From Bacteroidales bacterium (lineage in GTDB: Bacteria; Bacteroidota; Bacteroidia; Bacteroidales; UBA932), in the NCBI GenBank assembly GCA_017554135.1, contig JAFZIX010000298.1, positions 1 to 7,200 on the forward strand: a stretch of DNA of 7,200 nt, given 5' to 3'. Each line of letters opens with the position of its first letter. The first letter of the stretch is position 1. This document shows, piece by piece, positions 1 to 5,999 of this stretch. The position numbers and the translations under genes were made by a program. Under the pieces are notes generated by a model. It was not told where the DNA came from and did not search any database. It saw only the letters and a program-made list of their open reading frames with translations.

Positions 1-1728
1 GGAGAACCCAGCGTCTTCCTCGACCCCAACAAACTCAGCGACGACGGCACCGTGGCCCTCAAGGGCACATATTTCAGCCACGACTGCAAATACATGGCAT
101 ACGTCATCTCCCGCAGCGGAAGCGACTGGGAAGAGATCTTCGTCATGGACGTGGAGAACGGAAATCTGCTGGAAGACCATATCGAATGGGCAAAGTTCAC
201 CGGCGCATCCTGGAGGGGCGACGGATTCTACTACAGCGCCTACGACAAGCCCGAGGGCGATGGTCATGAGTTCAGCGGCAAGAACGAAGTCCATAAGATA
301 TATTACCACAAGATCGGCACTGCCCAGGCGGAGGACGAACTCTTCTTCTCGAATCCCGAGGAGCCTCTGCGCTTCTACCAGGTGAGTGTGAACGAAGACG
401 AGACTATGGCCTTCCTATATGAAGACGGCGCAGACGTGGGCAACAATCTTTATGTGATGGACTTGCGTAAGCCTGACTCCAAGTGGGTGCAGATGACTGC
501 CGACATGAAGAACAGTTGCTATCCTATTGAGGACGATGGCGACAAGATTTACCTCTTCACCAACTTGGGAGCCCCGCTCAATAAGGTGGTGGTTACCGAT
601 ATCAAGAATCCTACATACAAGAACTGGAAGGACCTTATTCCTGAAAGCGACTGCGTGCTGGAGGGAGCCGGTTTCATCGGCGGCAAGATTATCGCCAGTT
701 ACCTCAAGGATGCATCCACGCATGCCTATCTGCACGAGATGGACGGCACCCGCATCAAGGAAATTGAACTTCCGGGTGTAGGCAGTGCTGGATTCAGTGG
801 CAGGAAGGATGAGCCCTGGTGCTTCTACTCTTATTCTTCATTCACCACTCCCGGCACCATCTACAGTTATGACCTGCTGACTGGGGAGAGCAAGGTGTTT
901 ACCCAGCCCAAGACGGCATTCGACATGTCCGATTACGATGTCGAGCAGATATTCATCGAGAGCAAGGACGGCACCAAGGTTCCTTTCTTCGCCACCCACA
1001 AGAAGGGCATAGCACTCGACGGAACTAACCCCGTTCTGCTATATGGATATGGCGGATTCAACATTTCGCTTGATCCTTCATTCTCCACGAGCCGAATTCC
1101 GTTCCTCGAGGCAGGCGGCATCTATGTGCAGGCCAACCTGAGGGGCGGCGGCGAGTATGGAGAGGCCTGGCATCTTGCTGGTACCAAGATGAACAAGCAG
1201 AACGTGTTCGACGATTTCATTGCCATTGCCGAATGGCTGATAGAGAACAAGTGGACCTCTAAGGAAAAATTAGCCATTCAGGGCGGTTCCAACGGCGGTT
1301 TGCTGGTTGGCGCCTGCATGACTCAGAGGCCCGATCTCTACGGAGCGGTTATTGCCCAGGTGGGCGTTATGGATATGCTACGCTACCACAAGTTTACCAT
1401 CGGTTGGAACTGGGCTCCCGACTACGGCACCAGCGAAGACAACCCCGAGATGTTCGAGTACCTGAAGGGCTATTCACCCTTGCATAACTTGAAGCCCGGC
1501 ACAAGCTATCCCGCGACTCTGGTGACCACAGCCGATCACGACGACCGCGTTGTCCCTGCCCACTCCTTCAAGTTCGCGGCCACCCTGCAGGAATGCAACG
1601 CCGGCCCTAATCCCTGCCTCATCCGCATCGACTCCAAAGCCGGCCACGGCGGCGGCAAACCCCTCGCCAAAGTCCTCGAGGAGCAGGCCGATATCTACGC
1701 CTTTATCTTTAAGAATCTGGAAATGTAG
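1..1728 (+). CDS. Prolyl oligopeptidase (peptidase family S9A), 5'-truncated by window edge
   Basis: Serine peptidase that cuts short proline-containing peptides after proline. The reading frame is open from base 1 (GEPSVFLDPNKLSDDGTVAL...), so the gene enters from the left. The GTG at 52 is an internal Val codon, not the start. About 575 residues are visible and the family is usually near 700, so roughly 120-130 are missing. Visible residues 1 to ~300 are beta-propeller sequence; the alpha/beta-hydrolase domain follows. I see LYGYGGFN (oxyanion Tyr region, ~348-350), the nucleophile elbow GGSNGG with Ser430, DHDDR with catalytic Asp514 and the Arg that matches the substrate-binding Arg643 of the pig enzyme, and AGHGGGKP with His549. 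WNWAPDYG carries a Trp at the proline-stacking position. The triad is intact, so the enzyme should be active. A signal peptide, if any, lies outside the window, so cytoplasmic or periplasmic location cannot be decided. The last 20 bp overlap the 3' end of the convergent hepT gene. Confidence 0.96.
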   Translation, partial: GEPSVFLDPNKLSDDGTVALKGTYFSHDCKYMAYVISRSGSDWEEIFVMDVENGNLLEDHIEWAKFTGASWRGDGFYYSAYDKPEGDGHEFSGKNEVHKIYYHKIGTAQAEDELFFSNPEEPLRFYQVSVNEDETMAFLYEDGADVGNNLYVMDLRKPDSKWVQMTADMKNSCYPIEDDGDKIYLFTNLGAPLNKVVVTDIKNPTYKNWKDLIPESDCVLEGAGFIGGKIIASYLKDASTHAYLHEMDGTRIKEIELPGVGSAGFSGRKDEPWCFYSYSSFTTPGTIYSYDLLTGESKVFTQPKTAFDMSDYDVEQIFIESKDGTKVPFFATHKKGIALDGTNPVLLYGYGGFNISLDPSFSTSRIPFLEAGGIYVQANLRGGGEYGEAWHLAGTKMNKQNVFDDFIAIAEWLIENKWTSKEKLAIQGGSNGGLLVGACMTQRPDLYGAVIAQVGVMDMLRYHKFTIGWNWAPDYGTSEDNPEMFEYLKGYSPLHNLKPGTSYPATLVTTADHDDRVVPAHSFKFAATLQECNAGPNPCLIRIDSKAGHGGGKPLAKVLEEQADIYAFIFKNLEM

Positions 1729-2068
1729 TAGAAAGGATAGTGTTGATCTTTTCTTTTAATGGTTGAAGGTCATTGGTCACAATAGTCCATACTGTTGCAA
1801 TATTAGTATTGTAATAGTCGTGAACCAGAACGTGGCGTAATCCTTCCATCCCTTCCCAGTCTGCTTCTTTATGAGATTCAATAAAGGGGCGGGACAGTTT
1901 GTATGCATTCTCTCCGATGCATTGGAGATTATATACAACCGCGTGAAACAGGATCTTATTGGCATTGAGTTCTTCGAGACTAGTAACATCCTTTAGGAAT
2001 TCTTTAATGTTATCTATTTCTTCTAACATCAATTCCAGTCTTGCTTTGTCGTTTTTTTTATCTCTCAT
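1709..2068 (-). CDS. hepT: HepT-family HEPN ribonuclease toxin (DUF86)
   Basis: A 119-residue, mostly helical protein of the HepT/DUF86 HEPN family, the toxin half of HepT-MntA modules. The family signature RX4HXY is present as RHVLVHDY (Arg78, His83, Tyr85), preceded by the usual Trp and GLR context (WEGMEGLRHVLVHDYY). In studied systems Arg and His form the RNase site, and MntA silences the toxin by adding AMP to the motif Tyr. The key residues are intact, so the toxin is probably functional. The ATG lies 11 bp inside the end of the upstream antitoxin gene (ATATGAGAGATAA), which points to translation coupled to the antitoxin. No Shine-Dalgarno sequence is visible. The base composition is about 40% GC, well below the ~60% flanks, which suggests transfer. 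The last codons run 20 bp into the end of the convergent peptidase gene. Codons 4-6 contain a run of eight A. Confidence 0.9.
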   Translation of the reverse strand: MRDKKNDKARLELMLEEIDNIKEFLKDVTSLEELNANKILFHAVVYNLQCIGENAYKLSRPFIESHKEADWEGMEGLRHVLVHDYYNTNIATVWTIVTNDLQPLKEKINTILSTTFPDS

Positions 2069-3005
2069 ATATTAAATATTTATCGTTATTGGCAGATTCA
2101 ATAGCAAATGATTTGAGATACCCTTCTTCAACTAAGTCGACATCCCTTTTTATCAGGTCTTCGATATCTAATTTATATCGGATGATTTTCAGTAGAGACA
2201 AGTGAGAAGAGTCTTCGTAAGACACCAGCAAATCTAAATCACTTTCGGGGGTTTCTTCCCCGCGGGCGAATGATCCGAAAACCCATGCTTTGGTGACGGG
2301 CACCGTGGAGAGATAACTCTGCACCTTGCAAAACATATCTATACGTCTGGTGTCCAGTCTGGCAAGAATGCTTTTCAATTCTTCCCGGACACCCCGCCTG
2401 GCAGCATATCTTGCGAGTCTGTTACGGTTGATGCTGTACTGCTCGAAGAACCTCTGGAAGAGTTTACTTTTTTCTTCAGTATTCTTCTTTTTGGAGCACA
2501 ACAGGTCCACCATTTTCTTTTCTATGGAGGGCACGGCCATGCCTTCTTTAACAAACAAAGGAGCATCGCTGGTGAGCTTATCCAGAATGACATATCCTTC
2601 CAACTTTGCAGGGAATGCGGATGCCGCTTTCCGGGTGATTACTTCTTTGCCGCTGGCCTTCAATGCTTCCTGAACTATCTGGAAATCGCTTCTGGCAACG
2701 GACACCACAGTGTTCGCCCCTTCGGAAGAAATGCAGGAATTGACCCCGACGCATTTGTCCAGCATGATGGAGTGAACCTCCCTCATGGCTTTTGTAATAT
2801 CCGGAGAATAGCGCACTTTCGGCACTCTAGAATACATTCCTTTACCTACAGGGTGGATAACCTCTTTCGCTTCCAGGCCTCTGATGGATGCGTATATACT
2901 TGTCAGTGGCACATTTGGGCAGGCCAATGCCATTTCACTGGCACTGAACGATTCTTTCCCTTCCAGAAAAGCATCGATGATGTTCTTATATTTAGATGTT
3001 CTCAT
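2058..3005 (-). CDS. mntA: Fused antitoxin: winged-helix/AbiEi-like regulator plus MntA nucleotidyltransferase
   Basis: A 315-residue protein that combines two antitoxin types. Residues ~5-62 look like a winged helix (SASEMALACPNVPLTSIYASIRGLEAK..., then a wing GKGMYSRV). Residues ~63-200 resemble AbiEi/DUF6577-like regulators, including PSIEKKMVDLLCSKK at 159-173; this assignment is from memory of the families. Residues ~220-315 are a minimal nucleotidyltransferase with the exact MntA signature GSX10DXD (Gly244-Ser245, Asp256, Asp258) and a third carboxylate in RDVDLVEE (Asp290). MntA proteins AMPylate HepT and so neutralise it; the partner gene lies directly downstream with an 11-bp overlap. 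The usual MntA is only ~100-140 residues, so the N-terminal ~200 residues are an addition that probably gives DNA binding and autoregulation. I chose the ATG at 3005 because the predicted promoter ends at 3014; the GTG at 3011 (317 residues) would lie upstream of the likely transcript start. GC is about 37-50%. Confidence 0.86.
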   Translation of the reverse strand: MRTSKYKNIIDAFLEGKESFSASEMALACPNVPLTSIYASIRGLEAKEVIHPVGKGMYSRVPKVRYSPDITKAMREVHSIMLDKCVGVNSCISSEGANTVVSVARSDFQIVQEALKASGKEVITRKAASAFPAKLEGYVILDKLTSDAPLFVKEGMAVPSIEKKMVDLLCSKKKNTEEKSKLFQRFFEQYSINRNRLARYAARRGVREELKSILARLDTRRIDMFCKVQSYLSTVPVTKAWVFGSFARGEETPESDLDLLVSYEDSSHLSLLKIIRYKLDIEDLIKRDVDLVEEGYLKSFAIESANNDKYLIYER

Positions 3006-3013
3006 ATCCACCG

Positions 3014-3044
3014 CAAATATAAATATAAATCGGCAATATCACAA
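3014..3044 (-). promoter_or_regulatory. Predicted Bacteroidota-type promoter of the mntA-hepT operon
   Basis: On the minus strand, TATATTTG (3021 to 3014) matches the Bacteroidota -7 consensus TAnnTTTG exactly. A TTG (3044 to 3042) lies 20 bases upstream, suitable for the -33 element. The transcript would start around 3010-3007, only a few bases before the ATG at 3005, so the mRNA would be leaderless or nearly so. The match is by eye against a short motif in AT-rich DNA, so chance remains possible. Confidence 0.6.
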
Positions 3045-3063
3045 TAATATTGCCGATTTATAT
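3023..3063. promoter_or_regulatory. Perfect 17-bp inverted repeat, likely operator for the antitoxin
   Basis: The arms 3023-3039 and 3047-3063 are exact reverse complements (core ATCGGCAATAT / ATATTGCCGAT) around a 7-base loop. The repeat covers the predicted -33 element and most of the -33/-7 spacer of the toxin-antitoxin promoter, so a bound protein would block RNA polymerase. The winged helix of the downstream gene's product is the obvious candidate, since AbiEi-type antitoxins repress their own promoters through inverted repeats. The repeat also lies 19 bp past the stop of the C1 peptidase gene on the same strand, so it could act as that operon's terminator as well. The stem is followed by TTTATATTTG, not by a clean T run, which makes the operator role more likely. 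Confidence 0.65.
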
Positions 3064-3081
3064 ATAAAAGGAATTATCTCT

Positions 3082-4452
3082 TTATTCCTCTCCGAGGAAC
3101 ATCGGGTCCCAGGCGGGGAGAAGGGTCGGTTTCTGGTTGAGGAGGGCCTGGATGTCGGCGGGGACGTATTTCTTCTCGACGACGAGACGGAACATGTATT
3201 CATTGAACCATTCGTCGGTCATGATAATGTTGCCCTTCCAGCCTGTGTCGCCCCAGCTGTTTTCGACCAGCCACTTCTGAGGCACGCCTTCTTTCAGATC
3301 CACGCCGATCAGAGTCATGGCGTGGCTGGAACCGCTGGCGTGGGTGAGCACGCGCTGCTTTTTGTCCATGGTGTATTTCACTCCTAGCAGGCTCTCGTAG
3401 TCGAAATTGGCGATATCGGCAATACCGCGCTCGCGGTCGAGGAACTTGCCCACGTCGCAGGAGAAATACATGGCGTCGCCGCCCTTGATGGAAGCGATGG
3501 CCATCTTCTTGATATCGTCCAGAGGGAGATTGACATAGAGCCAGTTGTGCCCGTCGTAGGTGTGACGGTCATATTCGATCTCGTAAACCTTGCCGTACTC
3601 GCGTGCGGGATCGTTCATGAACATAATGTAGTTGTTCTGCAGGTCAAAGCCGACGAATTCCTTATAGAACTCCAGCGGGGTGTAGGTCTTGGTGCTTACC
3701 ACATTACCCTTGGAATCACGCCTGGTCCACTCGAACTCGGTGGGAGGCACGCCCAAAGTGAGAGCCAGGATGCGATAAACCTCTTTCAGCATCTCCACCT
3801 TCATCTTCTGGAGATCCGCCTTCTTCCCGGCATCGCGAAGCGCGAGGCCATCCTGACGCAGCAGGTTGGCAAGTTGTCCGCGGATGGCGGAGGTGCTGTT
3901 GGCGCTCAAACTCTCGGGAAAGATCTCCGCCGGCACTACGCCATACTTGGTCACGAGGTCGGCAACTCCGGTAAAGGTGCCGCCGTCGGCAATGGGATGT
4001 GCGAAGAGCCAGTCCACGGTGCGGTCGTCGATGGGCTTATTGCGGGTGTCGATAACTGCCTGGAGGAAGAGGTTTGCCTTCTCCAACTGGTCGTAGAAGA
4101 AGCAGTAGTTCTGGCTGAACTTGAACTCGCCAAGGTCGAAACGCTGGATTGCGGATGCGCGGAGCACGTTGAGGCCGGTGAAGAGCCAGCAGCGTCCGGA
4201 GGACTTCTGGTTGGTGCGGCCGACTGTTTTGATCACGTCGGAGAAGTGTGTGTCTATCATCACAGAGCGGTCTGCATTCTTAGCCAGGGTGGCCAGCGGA
4301 GTGGTGTTCATGGCATTGCGCAGGGCCTTGTCGGTGGCGCTGCCTTCGTATCCCTTCTGGATTTCGGAGAGGACGGAAGCATCGATGGCTCCCTTCTGTG
4401 CAAAGGCGCTCACGCTGAGCAGCATCATTGCGATTGAAAATAACTTCTTCAT
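3082..4452 (-). CDS. Secreted bleomycin hydrolase/PepC-like C1B cysteine aminopeptidase
   Basis: A papain-fold peptidase of subfamily C1B; relatives trim N-terminal residues from peptides and usually form hexamers. The mature protein shows all catalytic elements: oxyanion Gln82 and nucleophile Cys88 in NQKSSGRCWLF, His377 in SSHAMTLIGVD, and Asn398 in VENSWGD. The C-terminus has the family's WDPM arm, followed by FLGEE. In relatives this arm reaches into the active site and restricts the enzyme to aminopeptidase action. Length is 456 residues, normal for the family. Residues 1-18 (MKKLFSIAMMLLSVSAFA, then Gln) look like a type I signal peptide with no lipobox Cys, so the enzyme should act in the periplasm or outside, whereas the classical PepC is cytoplasmic. 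The start at 4452 overlaps the permease stop as ATGA. A longer in-frame reading upstream to 4683 is only a shadow of the permease gene. Confidence 0.93.
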   Translation of the reverse strand: MKKLFSIAMMLLSVSAFAQKGAIDASVLSEIQKGYEGSATDKALRNAMNTTPLATLAKNADRSVMIDTHFSDVIKTVGRTNQKSSGRCWLFTGLNVLRASAIQRFDLGEFKFSQNYCFFYDQLEKANLFLQAVIDTRNKPIDDRTVDWLFAHPIADGGTFTGVADLVTKYGVVPAEIFPESLSANSTSAIRGQLANLLRQDGLALRDAGKKADLQKMKVEMLKEVYRILALTLGVPPTEFEWTRRDSKGNVVSTKTYTPLEFYKEFVGFDLQNNYIMFMNDPAREYGKVYEIEYDRHTYDGHNWLYVNLPLDDIKKMAIASIKGGDAMYFSCDVGKFLDRERGIADIANFDYESLLGVKYTMDKKQRVLTHASGSSHAMTLIGVDLKEGVPQKWLVENSWGDTGWKGNIIMTDEWFNEYMFRLVVEKKYVPADIQALLNQKPTLLPAWDPMFLGEE

Positions 4453-5654
4453 ATTGATAATTGTTTCAGTTTGCTTTTGGATGCTGGAGCAAGGGCCACC
4501 ACCAGACCAATCAGGGCTACTCCTATGGCGGAAAACAGCACATCCGTGAGTTTTAGCACCACCGGATAGGCATCGACCACAAAGTTGCCTGGCATCTTCA
4601 CCAGACCGAAATGCTGCTGCAGCAGGGCCAGCCCCACGCCCAGCACCACTCCTATGACCATCCCCAGCAGAGAAATCAGCCATCCTTCCAGCACGAAGAT
4701 GCGGTGTATCAGGGCATCATCCGCGCCCATCGCGCGCAGAGTTGCGATATCCTCTTCCTTTTCTATTATCAGCATTGAGAGGGAACCGAAGATATTGAGG
4801 GCGATAATGACGACTATGAATATGAGTATCAGGAAGATGGCGGCCTTCTCGTAGCGCATCATCTTGTAGAGGGCTTCGTCCTGCATGTAGCGGTCCTGTA
4901 CTATATACTCCTGGCCCAGTTGCTGTCTCAGGTTCCGGCAGAAGCGCTTGACATGCTTCTTCCCAAGGCCGTCGGCGTAGCGTATTTCCACCGAAGAGAC
5001 CTCCTCGGAATAGCCTGTGAGTGAGCGCATTACACTGATGGGGAGGATGATTGTGCCTTCCGCTCCTGCCTCGGAGGTGTGTGGGAGATCCATCAGGCTG
5101 GAGGCATAGAATTCCGCGGTGTGAAGGGATGCTGCCGGATTGGAAGGAGAGATGTTGCCCGTGCGGTCTGGGTACCAGGCCTGGATGGGGGAGAGGAACT
5201 TGGGATTGATTCCAAGTTTCCAGGCGAGGTCCTTGCCCACTACCGCCAGATTCACTTCCTCCCGCTTAAGTTGCAGGCCGGTTTCTTCGGCATACACCTC
5301 ATCCACTCCCTTGGCATTCACCACACTCTGGCGGCCTTCGTAGGAGATGAAGATTTTGTCGCTGATGATGGAGGAGATGCTGCCTGCCTCGGGAGCATCG
5401 TAGAGCCAGTCGAATGCAGGGCCCTCGGGGACGAACACCTTGCCCTCCGCAGGCACTATCCGCAAATCCGCCTCCACCGAAGCCATATTCTGCTCGATAA
5501 TGCCGTTGAAGCCGTTGAACACCGATAGCACCAATATCAGCGCCGCGGTGCCCAGGGCCATGCCTGCCGCACTTATCGCAGAGATTATGTTGATCACATT
5601 GTGTGATTTTCTCGCGAAAAGGTAACGGCCGGCTATGTAGAGGGGGAGTCTCAC
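4449..5654 (-). CDS. LolC/LolE-family lipoprotein-releasing ABC permease (MacB-PCD and FtsX domains)
   Basis: An inner-membrane permease of the LolC/LolE type, which with the ATPase LolD releases outer-membrane lipoproteins to the carrier LolA. The 401 residues match the family's ~400. The order is a short cytoplasmic N-terminus typical of the family (LPLYIAGRYLFARKSHNVINIIS), TM1 ~23-48, a large periplasmic domain ~49-270, TM2 ~271-296, TM3 ~322-346 and TM4 ~371-390. The loop after TM2 carries EKEEDIATLRAMGA (298-311), the conserved stretch that contacts the ATPase. Only one permease gene and no LolD are visible, so its partners lie elsewhere; I cannot tell LolC from LolE. The start is GTG at 5654, overlapping the rbfA stop as GTGA; the conserved N-terminus begins right there, with no better ATG. 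The stop overlaps the next gene's start as ATGA. Confidence 0.92.
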   Translation of the reverse strand: MRLPLYIAGRYLFARKSHNVINIISAISAAGMALGTAALILVLSVFNGFNGIIEQNMASVEADLRIVPAEGKVFVPEGPAFDWLYDAPEAGSISSIISDKIFISYEGRQSVVNAKGVDEVYAEETGLQLKREEVNLAVVGKDLAWKLGINPKFLSPIQAWYPDRTGNISPSNPAASLHTAEFYASSLMDLPHTSEAGAEGTIILPISVMRSLTGYSEEVSSVEIRYADGLGKKHVKRFCRNLRQQLGQEYIVQDRYMQDEALYKMMRYEKAAIFLILIFIVVIIALNIFGSLSMLIIEKEEDIATLRAMGADDALIHRIFVLEGWLISLLGMVIGVVLGVGLALLQQHFGLVKMPGNFVVDAYPVVLKLTDVLFSAIGVALIGLVVALAPASKSKLKQLSI

Positions 5655-5998
5655 TTCTTAAGAAGTTCTTCTATGTGTTCCGCATAGTCGATGGAGGTGT
5701 CCAGATAGAACGAGAGTTCAGGCACTATGCGCAACTGCTTGCCAACCTTGCGGCCGAGTTCTCCGCGCAGGGCGCGGTTCTGGTCCTGAAGAGAGAACAT
5801 CACCGCAGCCTGTTTGTCGGAGGGGAAAATGCTGACATATACCTTGGCCACGGAGAGATCCGGGCTGATGCGCACTTCGCTCACGGTCACCATGGCACCG
5901 CCGAAAGCGGCCATTCCTTTGCCTCGGATAATCTCCGCCAGATCTTTCTGAATTTCGCGGGCAACCTTGAGTTGCCTGGTGGAGGGAGCCTTTTCCAT
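5651..5998 (-). CDS. rbfA: Ribosome-binding factor A (30S subunit maturation)
   Basis: A small cytoplasmic factor that binds the 30S subunit, helps mature the 5' end of 16S rRNA and is needed for growth in the cold. The 115 residues match the family length. The N-terminal helix VAREIQKDLAEII, the SEVRISPDLSVAKVYVSIF strand-loop-strand and the late segment ALRGELGRKVGKQLRIVPEL with FYLDTSIDYAEHIEELL are all characteristic; together they form the KH-like fold that lacks the usual GxxG. The ATG at 5998 follows the tyrS stop after one base (TAATATG). The stop overlaps the permease GTG. Pairing of rbfA with a LolC/E-type permease is familiar in Bacteroidota, which supports both calls. Confidence 0.95.
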   Translation of the reverse strand: MEKAPSTRQLKVAREIQKDLAEIIRGKGMAAFGGAMVTVSEVRISPDLSVAKVYVSIFPSDKQAAVMFSLQDQNRALRGELGRKVGKQLRIVPELSFYLDTSIDYAEHIEELLKK

Positions 5999-5999
5999 A

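Noticed and set aside
52..54. GTG as start codon of the prolyl oligopeptidase
   Set aside because: The 17 codons before it are open and read as family sequence (FLDPNKLSDDGTVAL), so this is an internal Val of a gene that begins outside the window.
3009..3011. GTG start for the regulator-MntA fusion
   Set aside because: It would add only two residues and lies at or upstream of the predicted transcript start; the ATG at 3005 is preferred, though not proven.
3023..3063. The inverted repeat as a simple intrinsic terminator only
   Set aside because: There is no uninterrupted T run after the stem on either strand, and it coincides with promoter elements. A secondary terminator role for the peptidase operon remains possible.
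3547..4437. Long plus-strand open frame (296 codons) opposite the C1 peptidase
   Set aside because: It lies entirely antisense to a well-supported gene with intact catalytic motifs, and its translation shows no recognisable domain; long antisense frames are expected in GC-rich genes.
4453..4683. In-frame N-terminal extension of the C1 peptidase (77 extra residues)
   Set aside because: It is antiframe sequence inside the permease gene, rich in Gly/Ala/Arg without family similarity. The signal peptide starting at the ATG at 4452, with an ATGA junction, marks the real start.
5079..5528. Plus-strand open frame (149 codons) opposite the permease
   Set aside because: Antisense shadow of the LolC/E-type gene, with low-complexity Gly/Arg/His content and no recognisable family.
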